64,000 nt of DNA from an uncultured Collinsella sp. Lineage in GTDB: Bacteria; Actinomycetota; Coriobacteriia; Coriobacteriales; Coriobacteriaceae. The stretch is taken from the NCBI GenBank assembly GCA_900541125.1, contig UQIK01000001.1, positions 1-64,000 of the forward strand, in the 5' to 3' direction. Position numbers and translations under genes: made by a program. Below are positions 37,314 to 45,236 of this stretch, in pieces. The notes under the pieces are model-generated. The model had not been told where the DNA came from, searched no databases, and saw nothing but the letters and a program-made list of their open reading frames with translations. Numbering within the stretch: position 1 is the first letter of the stretch; the number at the start of each line of letters is the position of its first letter.

Positions 37314-37404
37314 ATGACTTCACCTACCCTTTCTGGCACCTTGGGTGCCTAGAGACTGAACGAGCGTGGGAGACGCGCCGGGACCCGCCCGGCGCAACCG
37401 CGCG

Positions 37405-38652
37405 CTAGATCAGGTCCTCCGCATCATCGAAGGCGTCGGTGTCATGGACACCGCAGAAACGGGAGCCGGGACGAGCCTGGTTGCGGCACTGGATGCCGTC
37501 CTCGGACACGTACTCGCAGCGGCGGACATCCTCGTCCTCCTCGTCACCGATCAGGTCGGCGGCGGGCTCCTCGTGAACGGGAACGTTCTTGAGGATGTCT
37601 GCGGCAAGCGTCTCGGACTTGATGTCGATGTGCCAGCCGGTCAGGCGCGCGGCGAGGCGGGCGTTCTGGCCCTCCTTGCCGATGGCGAGGGACAGCTGGT
37701 CGTCGGGCACGATGACGCCAGCGTAGGCCTTCTCCTCGTCGATGAGGACGCGGGTGACCTTAGCGGGCGACAGGGCGTTGGCGACGTAGACGGCAGGATC
37801 GGCATCCCACAGGATGACGTCGACGCGCTCGCCACGGAGCTCGCCCACGACAGCGCGAACACGGCTGCCCTTGGGGCCAACGCAGGCGCCCACGGGATCC
37901 AGACGGTCGTCGAGCGAGTGGACGGCGACCTTGGAGCGCTGGCCGGGCTCGCGAGCGATCGACTTGATCTGGACGGTGCCCTCATAGATCTCGGGCACCT
38001 CCTGCTCAAACAGACGACGCATAAGCTCGGGGTGGGTACGGGAGATGACAATCGGCGGACGGCTGTGCTCGCCACGAACCGGCTGCAGGTTGGAGTTGGG
38101 GTCGCGAACGTCGATGATCACGGCCTTGATGTGCTGGTTGTGCAGGTAGCGCTCGCCCATTGGACGCTCGTTGCGCTCGTTCTCGTATCGACGCTGATCG
38201 AAGTGCGGCAGCTCGGCCTCGACGCCCTCACGGATCTTGACGATTGTGAAGTCGGGCGTGGACTGCAGCACGGTACCGCTGATGAGGTCACCGATGCGGC
38301 CGGAGAACTCCTCGTAAATCTGCTCGCGGGCGGAGTTACGCACGATGGCGTTAATCTCGGCCTTGGCGTGCTGGGCGGCGATGCGGCTCGTGTTCTTGGG
38401 GGTGACGTCGATCTCCTCGAACTCGGTGAAGTTGCCCTCCTCGTCCATGGAATCGTCGATCGGCTCCAAGCGGTAGACGTAGATCTTGCCGGTGGTGCGG
38501 TCGATGGTCACCTTGGCGCCCCACTCAAGATGCAGAATCTCGGCATAGCTCTTGGCGAGCGACTGCTCCAGGCGGTCGATCAGGTAGAGCTGGTCGATGT
38601 GCTTCTCCTGGCAAAGCTCCATCAGGGCGGACATCATGTCGGATGCTGCCAT
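37405..38652 (-). CDS. nusA: Transcription termination/antitermination factor NusA with zinc-finger-like tail
   Basis: Binds RNA polymerase and modulates pausing and termination. 415 residues: N-terminal polymerase-binding domain, S1 domain (LISGTVLQSTPDFTIVKIREG), and KH domains with ACVGPKGSRVRAVVGEL and LSLAIGKEGQNARLAARLTGW. After the KH domains an acidic linker leads to CEYVSEDGIQCRNQARPGSR and FCGVH: Cys379, Cys389, Cys400 and His403 in a C-x9-C-x10-C-x2-H pattern, a probable small zinc finger not found in standard NusA. ylxR is missing downstream. The start at 38652 has AAGGAAAG upstream. Confidence 0.95.
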   Translation of the reverse strand: MAASDMMSALMELCQEKHIDQLYLIDRLEQSLAKSYAEILHLEWGAKVTIDRTTGKIYVYRLEPIDDSMDEEGNFTEFEEIDVTPKNTSRIAAQHAKAEINAIVRNSAREQIYEEFSGRIGDLISGTVLQSTPDFTIVKIREGVEAELPHFDQRRYENERNERPMGERYLHNQHIKAVIIDVRDPNSNLQPVRGEHSRPPIVISRTHPELMRRLFEQEVPEIYEGTVQIKSIAREPGQRSKVAVHSLDDRLDPVGACVGPKGSRVRAVVGELRGERVDVILWDADPAVYVANALSPAKVTRVLIDEEKAYAGVIVPDDQLSLAIGKEGQNARLAARLTGWHIDIKSETLAADILKNVPVHEEPAADLIGDEEDEDVRRCEYVSEDGIQCRNQARPGSRFCGVHDTDAFDDAEDLI

Positions 38653-38653
38653 C

Positions 38654-39148
38654 TTACTTTCCTTCCTTCACGGGCTTGAAGTCGTAGGTGGGCTTCAACT
38701 TGCACTTTTTAACATCAGAATAATCGAGGGTGACGGACTCGCCGTCCTCGAGCTCGAGGGTCACGTTCGTCTCGGTCGCAGCGGCAATCTTGCCGGCGTA
38801 CTTGCGACGGCCCTCGGTGGCGGTGGAGGTGAGCTCGCAGTTCTCGCCCACAAAGCGGGCAAAGTCGCACGGGCGGCGCAGCGGGCGCGCCATACCCGGG
38901 CTCGACACCTCGAGCGTATAGCTCGAAGAGATGGGGTCGAGCTCCTCGATCACGTCGCCGACCCACTTGGTATTGGCCGTGACGTCGTTGAGCGACAGGC
39001 TCTGACCCTCGGCACCCTCGATACGCACACGCACGCAGGGGGCCTTGGTGGCGCCCACGAGCTCAACGTCGACAATGTCGACATCGTGCTGGGGAGCGAC
39101 GGCCTCGAGCGCGTCGATGATCGCCTGCTCGGTCTTGGTCTTGACCAT
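38654..39148 (-). CDS. rimP: Ribosome maturation factor RimP
   Basis: Needed for 30S assembly. 164 residues with DVDIVDVELVGATKAPCVRV, SSSYTLEVSSPGMARPL (the conserved EVSSPG) and a C-terminal Sm-like domain. The start ATG at 39148 has GGAGGT six bases upstream. First gene of the rimP-nusA-infB-rbfA-nrnA-truB-ribF(-dnaG) run; nusA starts one base after its stop codon. Confidence 0.94.
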   Translation of the reverse strand: MVKTKTEQAIIDALEAVAPQHDVDIVDVELVGATKAPCVRVRIEGAEGQSLSLNDVTANTKWVGDVIEELDPISSSYTLEVSSPGMARPLRRPCDFARFVGENCELTSTATEGRRKYAGKIAAATETNVTLELEDGESVTLDYSDVKKCKLKPTYDFKPVKEGK

Positions 39149-39168
39149 TGCGGCACCTCCATCCATAC

Positions 39169-39201
39169 AAAAAAGAAGCGGGGCCGAAACCCCACTTCTT
39201 T
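39169..39201 (-). terminator. Attenuator-like terminator in the rimP leader
   Basis: AAAGAAG and GGGG (39172-39183) pair with CCCC and CTTCTTT (39190-39201), one mismatch, six-base loop, followed on the minus strand by TTTTTT. It lies between the rimP promoter and the rimP start, with no gene upstream on that strand. It must therefore be read through for the whole operon to be expressed. Confidence 0.8.
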
Positions 39202-39226
39202 CAATTACTACTTCATTTGCAAGCAA

Positions 39227-39255
39227 ACTATACCAATACCTGCGAAAACGTGCAA
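39227..39255 (-). promoter_or_regulatory. Promoter of the rimP-nusA-infB operon
   Basis: Minus-strand TTGCAC (39255-39250) and TATAGT (39232-39227) with an optimal 17-bp spacer. Transcription should start near 39220, giving a leader of about 70 bases that contains the terminator at 39169-39201. The remaining stretch 39256-39517 holds no gene or repeat that I can support. Confidence 0.75.
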
Positions 39256-39517
39256 GCGTCAAAGAAATTCGCAGGTCAGCGCGCCCACAGGTTCTCCACA
39301 AGAATAGGACAATTAGGCGAGGACGCCTGTGCGGTGCTCCCCAAAAGCCCAAAAACGGGCCATGCGTCCCAGCGCGCCGACCGAATCGGGCCCTATGGGC
39401 ATTCCATCCCTGGGCGCACATCGGCCAGACTAGAGCTGAGGGGCATTCTGTAGCGAGAAAGCCTGCCGCACGCATCGACCGCACAACCTTCCAGATCCTC
39501 TACGGCAAGGAGGCACC

Positions 39518-40090
39518 ATGAAACGCCTAGGCACCCTCTGCGCGACCGCGCTCGTCGTCGCTGCCTGCTCGTTCGCTCTGGCGGGCTGCAGCAACGTCGA
39601 TGGTAAAACCGGACCATGCGAGCCGGATCTCGGCAGCACCAAGGCCATCGAGAAAACGACGCCTTCGGAGCGTTTCGACAAAATAGACGAAGATATAGTC
39701 GATCCCCAGGGTTTAGGTCCCGACCCTCAAGAACAGTTCCCCATCGACCTTGAGGCAGACGAGAACGTCCATGTTACCTGCGTGGGCAAGGACACGGATG
39801 GCTACGGCGACGCCGTGCTGGTCTTTGCGATAACAAACAACACCGATGTCGACATGATGTTTGGCGATGTGGATGCTTATGCCTACGTCAACGGTGTCGT
39901 CCGCGACGTGCGCATGCGCCAACCCGTCGCCGCAGGCGAAGAAACGACCGCGATGCTCACCTTTGTAGGCACCTTCGACGATCCGGACTTTGACGTGAAC
40001 AACGACCTCAACGACATCTACCTCAACATCTGGATGTTCGAGGAGCAGACGGGCAACGTCTACTTTAGGGACCTGGTGCACATTCCGTAG
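39518..40090 (+). CDS. Predicted lipoprotein of unknown function
   Basis: 190 residues with a clear lipoprotein signal peptide: basic start MKRL, hydrophobic ATALVVAACSFAL and lipobox LAGC (cysteine about residue 25). After an acidic linker (DKIDEDIVDPQG) the rest looks like an immunoglobulin-like beta domain (AVLVFAITNNTDVDMMFGDV, VAAGEETTAMLTFVG), similar in style to DUF4352/DUF5067 extracellular domains, but I do not recognise the family with confidence. The ribosome-binding site AAGGAGG is strong. It stands alone, divergent from rimP and convergent with leuS. Confidence 0.85.
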   Translation: MKRLGTLCATALVVAACSFALAGCSNVDGKTGPCEPDLGSTKAIEKTTPSERFDKIDEDIVDPQGLGPDPQEQFPIDLEADENVHVTCVGKDTDGYGDAVLVFAITNNTDVDMMFGDVDAYAYVNGVVRDVRMRQPVAAGEETTAMLTFVGTFDDPDFDVNNDLNDIYLNIWMFEEQTGNVYFRDLVHIP

Positions 40091-40130
40091 AGGATGACGC
40101 TCGGCACAAGCCAAGCATGGCATATAACGC

Positions 40131-40170
40131 AAAACGAGGGGCGACCCAGCCGGATCGCCCCTCGTCTTTT
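40131..40170. terminator. Bidirectional terminator between lipoprotein gene and leuS
   Basis: ACGAGGGGCGA (40134-40144) pairs with TCGCCCCTCGT (40155-40165); T-rich on the plus side (CTTTTG) and on the minus side (CGTTTTGC). Serves both convergent genes. Confidence 0.85.
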
Positions 40171-40194
40171 GTGCGTCAACTATGTGCGCGAGGT

Positions 40195-42771
40195 TTACTT
40201 AACCACCAGGTTGACCAGCTTGCCGGGCACGCAGATGGCCTTGACGACCGTCTTGCCCTCGGTCCACTTGGTGACAGCAGCCTCGGCGGCAGTCTGCATT
40301 TCCTCGTTGGAGGCATCGCGGGCCACGTCAATGCGGCCACGGACCTTGCCGAGAACCTGGACGACGATCTGCACCGTGTCCTCGATGGACTCGGCCAGGT
40401 CGAACTCGGGCCAGGCGGCGGTGTAGGCGTTGCCCTCGCAGCCGAGCGCCTCGTGCCACAGCTCGTCGGCCCAGAAAGGGCAGATGGGCGCCAGGACGCT
40501 CACGATGTCCTTGGCCACGCCGTAGCACAGGGCCTTGTCGCGGTCAGCACCCTCGGTGGCGTTAAGGTAGGCGCTCGCCGCGTTGACGAGCTCCATGACG
40601 GCTGAGATCGCGGTGTTGAACTGGCCGCGATCGAAGTCCTCGGTGCACTTGGCGATGGTGCGGTGACGCTCGCGATAGAGCTTCATCGCAGCCTCATCGA
40701 GCACGGACTTGTCGAAGGCCACGCTGGCGTCACCCGACTGGACGAGCTGCCACACGATACGCCAGGCGCGCTTGATAAAGCGGTTGGCGCCCTCGACGGC
40801 CTTGGGATCCCAGTCGAAGTCCTTCTCGGGCGGGGCGATAAACAGGATCGCCAGACGCATGGTGTCGGCGCCGTAGGGCTCGATAACCGAGCTCGGGGGC
40901 ACAACGTTGCCCTTGGACTTGGACATGGTGTCGCCGTTCTCGTCCTTGACCATGCCCTGGCACAGCAGGTTGGTGAAGGGCTCGTCCACGCTCAGCAGAC
41001 CCAGGTCGCGCAGCGCCTTGGTAAAGAAGCGGCTGTAGAGCAGGTGCAAAATGGCGTGCTCGATGCCACCAATGTAGTTATCGACGGGCATCCAACGGTC
41101 TGCCGCCTCGCGGGAGAAGGGCAGCTCGGTGTTGTGCGGATCGGTATAGCGCAGGTAATACCAGCTGGAGCAGGTGAAGGTGTCCATGGTATCGGTCTCG
41201 CGCTTGGCCGGGCGACCGCAGACCGGGCAGGTGGTCTCGTAGAAGTCCTTGCACTCGGCGAGGGTCTCGCCAGCGCCCAGGTCCAGGTTCTCCGGCAGCG
41301 TCACCGGCAGCTGATCCTCGGGCACGGGAACGATGCCGCAGTGCTCACAGTGGATGGCCGGAATGGGGTTGCCCCAATAGCGCTGACGGCTGATGAGCCA
41401 GTCGCGCAGGCGGAACTCGACCTTGCGACGACCGCAGCCCATGGCCTCGAGGTCGGCCACGATGGCAGCCTCGCCCTCGGAGTGCTTACCGCCGCGCATG
41501 CCGGTGTACTTGCCGGACTGGACCAGCGTACCCTCGGCAGCGTGGGCGCAATCCCAGTCGACGGTCTCGGCATGGAAGGTATCGATGGTCTCGCCGCTGG
41601 CCTCGACGGCAGCGCGATCGTCATCGTCCAGGATGATCGGCACGATCGGCAGGTCGTACTTGCGGGCAAACTCAAAGTCGCGCTGGTCGCCACAGGGAAC
41701 GGCCATGACGGCGCCGGTGCCGTAGTCGGCCACGACATAATCGGCAACCCACACGGGGACCTTCTCGCCGTTGACGGGGTTCACCACGTAGCGGCCGGTA
41801 AAGGCGCCGTGCTTCTCGAGGGTGCCCTGGGCACGCTCGACGGCAGAGATATGCTTAGAGTCCTCGACGATCTTGGTGACGGCCTCCTCGTACTCCGTGC
41901 CCTCGACGAGCTCGTGCAAACGAGCGTACTCGGGAGCCAGGACAAAGAAGGAGACGCCAAAGAGGGTGTCGGCACGCGTGGTGAAGACGGTAATCTTGCC
42001 CTCGTCGCCCTCGATGGGCTCGCCATCCTGGTCGCACAGGGTAAAGTCGACCTCGGCGCCCTCGGAGCGGCCGATCCAGTTGGCCTGCATCTGCTTGACA
42101 CGCTCGGGCCAGCCGGGGAGCTTCTCCAGGTCGTCGAGCAGCTCCTGGGAGTACTCGGTGATCTTGTAGTACCACTGCTCCAGGTCGCGCTTCTCGGGCT
42201 CGGTGCCGCAGCGCCAGCACTTACCCTCGGTAACCTGCTCGTTGGCCAGAACGGTCTTGCAGGTGGGGCACCAGTTGACCGGGTTCTTCTTACGGTAGAC
42301 CAGGCCCTTTTCCCACATCTTCTCAAAGATCCACTGGCCCCAGCGGTAGTAGTCGGGGCTGCAGGTCTTGACCATGCGATCCAGATCGTAGGAGAAGCCC
42401 ATGCGCTTCATCGTGGCGAGCGCCTGGTCCATGTTCTTATACGTCCAGGCGGCAGCCTGCGTGTTGTGCTTGATGGCGGCGTTCTCGGCAGGCAGGCCAA
42501 AGGCGTCAAAGCCGATGGGGTGCAGCACGTCGTAGCCGCGCATGCGGGCCTGACGGGCCATGGCATCGCCGATAGTGTAGTTGCGCGCGTGGCCCATGTG
42601 CAGGTCGCCCGACGGATACGGGAACATCTCGAGCACATACTTCTTGGGCTTACTGTCGTCAGTGTCGACGGCAAAGAGGTTGGAGTCCTCCCAGGCCTTC
42701 ATCCACCGGGACTCAATGGCCTGCGCGTCGTAGGCAGGGATCTCATCCTTATGATCTGTGCAATCGCACAT
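40195..42771 (-). CDS. leuS: Leucyl-tRNA synthetase
   Basis: Class I synthetase charging tRNA-Leu. 858 residues: HMGH in MFPYPSGDLHMGHARNYT, a zinc-binding insertion (WCPTCKTVLANEQV and CWRCGTEPEKR), the editing domain, a second cysteine set (CEHCG, CPVCGRPAKRE), KMSKS as TMSKSKGNVVPPS, and the C-terminal anticodon-binding domain. The ATG at 42771 has AAAGGAG five bases upstream. Extra open frame 5' of this runs through an inverted repeat and is not coding. No T-box is visible, unlike ileS. Confidence 0.97.
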   Translation of the reverse strand: MCDCTDHKDEIPAYDAQAIESRWMKAWEDSNLFAVDTDDSKPKKYVLEMFPYPSGDLHMGHARNYTIGDAMARQARMRGYDVLHPIGFDAFGLPAENAAIKHNTQAAAWTYKNMDQALATMKRMGFSYDLDRMVKTCSPDYYRWGQWIFEKMWEKGLVYRKKNPVNWCPTCKTVLANEQVTEGKCWRCGTEPEKRDLEQWYYKITEYSQELLDDLEKLPGWPERVKQMQANWIGRSEGAEVDFTLCDQDGEPIEGDEGKITVFTTRADTLFGVSFFVLAPEYARLHELVEGTEYEEAVTKIVEDSKHISAVERAQGTLEKHGAFTGRYVVNPVNGEKVPVWVADYVVADYGTGAVMAVPCGDQRDFEFARKYDLPIVPIILDDDDRAAVEASGETIDTFHAETVDWDCAHAAEGTLVQSGKYTGMRGGKHSEGEAAIVADLEAMGCGRRKVEFRLRDWLISRQRYWGNPIPAIHCEHCGIVPVPEDQLPVTLPENLDLGAGETLAECKDFYETTCPVCGRPAKRETDTMDTFTCSSWYYLRYTDPHNTELPFSREAADRWMPVDNYIGGIEHAILHLLYSRFFTKALRDLGLLSVDEPFTNLLCQGMVKDENGDTMSKSKGNVVPPSSVIEPYGADTMRLAILFIAPPEKDFDWDPKAVEGANRFIKRAWRIVWQLVQSGDASVAFDKSVLDEAAMKLYRERHRTIAKCTEDFDRGQFNTAISAVMELVNAASAYLNATEGADRDKALCYGVAKDIVSVLAPICPFWADELWHEALGCEGNAYTAAWPEFDLAESIEDTVQIVVQVLGKVRGRIDVARDASNEEMQTAAEAAVTKWTEGKTVVKAICVPGKLVNLVVK

Positions 42772-42797
42772 ATCAGCTCCTTTGTTATCTCGGTTGG

Positions 42798-42916
42798 GGC
42801 GGGGCGTTCTTACCTTTACTCGCTGCTGCGGACAGTCCTGCGCAAGACGAAGAGCACATTTAGTGCTCTTCTTTGCGTGCGGAACTTGCAGCGAGCAAAG
42901 GTAAGAACGCCCCGCC
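42798..42916. repeat. 119-bp inverted repeat in the leuS leader
   Basis: Outer arms GGCGGGGCGTTCTTACCTTT (42798-42817) and its exact complement ending at 42916, extended by CTCGCTGC/GCAGCGAG, give an outer stem of about 29 base positions with a single wobble. Inner arms (AAGAGCAC/GTGCTCTT and partial GCGCAA pairing) carry the helix nearly to the tip. Nearly the whole element could fold as one hairpin 27 bases before the leuS start. No T run and no T-box motifs. Confidence 0.8.
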
Positions 42917-42952
42917 ACATCGTTAACTCGCATGATGATAGCAAATACGACA

Positions 42953-42985
42953 AGCGAGATGCCTGCGACTTGCAGGCATCTCGCT
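42953..42985. terminator. Perfect 14-bp hairpin
   Basis: AGCGAGATGCCTGC (42953-42966) pairs with GCAGGCATCTCGCT (42972-42985), five-base loop. It lies in the guaB-leuS gap; it could terminate guaB transcripts, though the T run on the minus strand is poor (TTGTCGTATTTG). Confidence 0.6.
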
Positions 42986-43023
42986 TTATCTAAATAACGT
43001 GGTTGTGAATCAACCTTTGTCTG

Positions 43024-43049
43024 AAACCCGTTCTAGCACGAACGGGTTT
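43024..43049. terminator. Hairpin downstream of guaB
   Basis: AAACCCGTTC (43024-43033) pairs with GAACGGGTTT (43040-43049), six-base loop. GGGTTTC follows on the minus strand. Likely intrinsic terminator for guaB after the conserved-core repeat. Confidence 0.7.
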
Positions 43050-43050
43050 T

Positions 43051-43136
43051 CCAGGTGCCGCAGATTGCCGTGAAAGAGGAGCGACGCGTACTTTGGTACG
43101 CGAGCGACGGTTTGAACGGCAAGGTGCGGTGCCTGG
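43051..43136. repeat. Conserved-core hairpin repeat, copy 2
   Basis: A core running from GAAAGAGGAGCGA through GCGTAC/GTACGC to GAGCGACGGTTTGA is held by stems TTGCCGT/ACGGCAA, CCGCA/TGCGG and CCAGG/CCTGG. The core is nearly identical to that at 50706-50805, while the stems differ in sequence but still pair. It begins about ten bases after the guaB stop codon on the minus strand. Confidence 0.8.
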
Positions 43137-43145
43137 GAAAGCCGC

Positions 43146-44657
43146 TTATCGATAAGACACAGACTGCTGGGAGTCTTTCACGACTACGTCGTGGGCGCCG
43201 CCTTCGACGATGGAGGTGGAGCTGACCAGCGTCAGGCGTGCCTTTTCCTGGAGCTCGGGGATCGAGAGGGCACCGCAGTTGCACATCGTGGACTTGACCT
43301 TGTAGAGCGTTCCGCCCACACCGTCCTTGAGGGAACCGGCGTAGGGAACGTAGGAGTCGACGCCCTCGACGAAGCTGAGCTTCGCGGCGCCACCCAGGTC
43401 GTAGCGCTGCCAGTTGCGAGCACGCGCAGAACCCTCGCCCCAGTACTCCTTCATGTACTGGCCGTTCACATTGACGCGCTCGGTCGGGCTCTCGTCGAAG
43501 CGGGCGAAGTAGCGACCCAGCATCATGAAGTCGGCACCCATAGCAAGGGCGAGCGTCATGTGGTAGTCGTAAACGATACCGCCGTCGGAGCACACGGGCA
43601 CGTAAACACCGGTCTCCTCGTAGTACTCGTCGCGAGCGCGGCAGACATCGATCAGCGCGGTGGCCTGGCCGCGGCCGATACCCTTGGTCTCACGGGTGAT
43701 GCAGATGGAACCGCCGCCGATACCGACCTTGATGAAGTCGGCACCGCAGTCGGCCAGGAAGCGGAAGCCCTCGGCGTCGACGACGTTACCGGCGCCGACC
43801 TTGACGTCCTCGCCGTAGTTGGCGCGAATCCACTCGATGGTGCGCTTCTGCCACTCGCTGAAGCCCTCGGAGGAATCGATGCACAGAACGTCAGCACCGG
43901 CCTCGATGAGCAGCGGCACGCGCTCGGCATAGTCGCGGGTGTTGATACCAGCGCCGACCATGTAGCGCTTGTCGTTATCGAGCAGCTCGTTGGGGTTGGT
44001 CTTGTGGCTGTCGTAGTCCTTGCGGAACACAATGCCCATGAGGTGGTCGTTGTCGTCGACGATCGGCAGGGCGTTGAGCTTGTTGTCCCAGATGACGTCA
44101 TTGGCAACCTTGAGGCTGATGTTCTTGTCGCCCACGATGAGCTGCTCACGCGGAGTCATGAACTCGGAGACCTTCGTCTGGTGGTCATCGCGACTGGGAC
44201 GATAGTCACGGCTGGTGACGATGCCCAGGAGCTTGCCCTTGGGAGTGCCGTCGTCGGTAACCGGCATGGTGGAGTGGCCGGTCTTCTCCTTGAGCTCAAT
44301 GACCTGCTCCATGGTCATGTCGGGGGTCAGCGTGGAATCGGACTGAACGAAGCCGGCCTTGTGATCCTTGACGGCCTTGACCATAGCGGCCTCGGACTCG
44401 GCGCTCTGGGAACCGTAAATGAAGGACAGGCCACCCTCGGTAGCGAGCGCGACACCCATATCGACGCCCGAGACGGACTGCATGATGGCGGAAACCATGG
44501 GGATGTTCAGGGTGATTGCCGGCTTCTCACCGCGCTTAAAGCGGGTCAGCGGCGTCTTAAGAGAGACGTTGTTGGGAATGCACTGCGAGGACGAGTAACC
44601 AGGGACCAGCAGATACTCCGAAAACGTGTGGGACTCACCGGGAAAGAACGTAGCCAT
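43146..44657 (-). CDS. guaB: IMP dehydrogenase, Tritrichomonas foetus-like type
   Basis: Oxidises IMP to XMP, the committed step to GMP. 503 residues with an inserted CBS pair (about 100-220) in the barrel. The catalytic cysteine is Cys319 in GIGGGSICITRE. The sequence is close to the protozoan Tritrichomonas foetus enzyme as I recall it, with the same length and numbering: Lys310, Cys319, Arg382, Arg418-Tyr419 and Glu431 all fall in place. Most bacterial GuaB have GPGSICTTR instead. Lys310 and Glu431 are the residues tied to mycophenolate insensitivity in that enzyme. AAAGGAG precedes the ATG at 44657. Confidence 0.95.
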   Translation of the reverse strand: MATFFPGESHTFSEYLLVPGYSSSQCIPNNVSLKTPLTRFKRGEKPAITLNIPMVSAIMQSVSGVDMGVALATEGGLSFIYGSQSAESEAAMVKAVKDHKAGFVQSDSTLTPDMTMEQVIELKEKTGHSTMPVTDDGTPKGKLLGIVTSRDYRPSRDDHQTKVSEFMTPREQLIVGDKNISLKVANDVIWDNKLNALPIVDDNDHLMGIVFRKDYDSHKTNPNELLDNDKRYMVGAGINTRDYAERVPLLIEAGADVLCIDSSEGFSEWQKRTIEWIRANYGEDVKVGAGNVVDAEGFRFLADCGADFIKVGIGGGSICITRETKGIGRGQATALIDVCRARDEYYEETGVYVPVCSDGGIVYDYHMTLALAMGADFMMLGRYFARFDESPTERVNVNGQYMKEYWGEGSARARNWQRYDLGGAAKLSFVEGVDSYVPYAGSLKDGVGGTLYKVKSTMCNCGALSIPELQEKARLTLVSSTSIVEGGAHDVVVKDSQQSVSYR

Positions 44658-44707
44658 GTTTCTCCTTTTTCCATGCGACCGGTCGGCTGCAGGCCTCGTA
44701 GGACCCA

Positions 44708-44745
44708 GCCCAACCTTGGGCGCCCAATACTGGGCAAGTATCTTA
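44708..44745 (-). promoter_or_regulatory. guaB promoter region with tandem palindromes
   Basis: GCCCAACCTTGGGC (44708-44721) is followed without gap by GCCCAATACTGGGC (44722-44735), two abutting 14-bp inverted repeats. A possible minus-strand -10 box TAAGAT lies at 44745-44740, so the palindromes cover the expected start of transcription. Either a double operator or two small leader hairpins for guaB. Confidence 0.5.
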
Positions 44746-44850
44746 ACGCACTTTGACTGCTACAATGCATGATTTAAGAAGAGCACACGAGGGTTTGACG
44801 CAGGCTTTGCGTTTGCCCAGCAAACACTTTAGCGGGGAGACGTGGAGCGT

Positions 44851-45195
44851 ATGGAGTACAAGACGACGGCAAAGTTGGTCATTCAAGCGTGTGACAAGGA
44901 TTTGCCGGGCGTGTTTGGTCATGGCTGCGTCTTGCTGCTGCAGGGTATTGCCCGCGAGCACTCGCTCAACCGTGCCGCAAAGAGCATGGGCATGGCGTAT
45001 TCCAAGGCCTGGCGCATTGTGAACGAGGCGGAAGGCCAGCTAGGCTGCAAGCTCATCGAGCGCGACGGCGCCCGTGGATCCACCCTCACCCCCGCCGGCG
45101 AGCGAGCCATAGCAGTCTACGAGGAGCTGCAGGCCGACATCAACAACGTCATTGCCACCAAAGCAAACGACCTCATCGCCAGCATCAAAGAGTAG
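44851..45195 (+). CDS. ModE-like winged-helix DNA-binding protein
   Basis: About 114 residues matching the N-terminal winged-helix domain of ModE and, more distantly, LysR regulators: GCVLLLQGIAREHSLNRAAKSMGMAYSKAW (helix-turn-helix), then LIERDGARGSTLTPAGERAIAVYEE (wing and linker helix). There is no molybdate-binding TOBE domain, so it is the short, domain-only form. The start could be ATG at 44851 or GTG at 44842; the ribosome-binding region GGGGAG suits neither perfectly. It is divergent from guaB; the target genes are unknown. Confidence 0.85.
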   Translation: MEYKTTAKLVIQACDKDLPGVFGHGCVLLLQGIAREHSLNRAAKSMGMAYSKAWRIVNEAEGQLGCKLIERDGARGSTLTPAGERAIAVYEELQADINNVIATKANDLIASIKE

Positions 45196-45236
45196 CCAAT
45201 TTGGGACGGGGCCTTTTTAGCTGGTCGGTCACCATA

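Noticed and set aside
34728..37352. An 874-codon plus-strand open frame opposite infB, and a 776-codon one opposite leuS
   Set aside because: Both mirror real minus-strand genes codon for codon, with Gly/Leu/Val/Asp-rich translations and no ribosome-binding site or domain.
42771..42933. An extra 54-codon N-terminal extension for LeuS
   Set aside because: It runs through the inverted repeat and has no resemblance to LeuS; the ATG at 42771 has an ideal ribosome-binding site.
42772..43020. A T-box or amino-acid leader peptide before leuS
   Set aside because: No AGAGAG, no GGGTGG element, no leucine-rich short frame; the structure is a symmetric inverted repeat.
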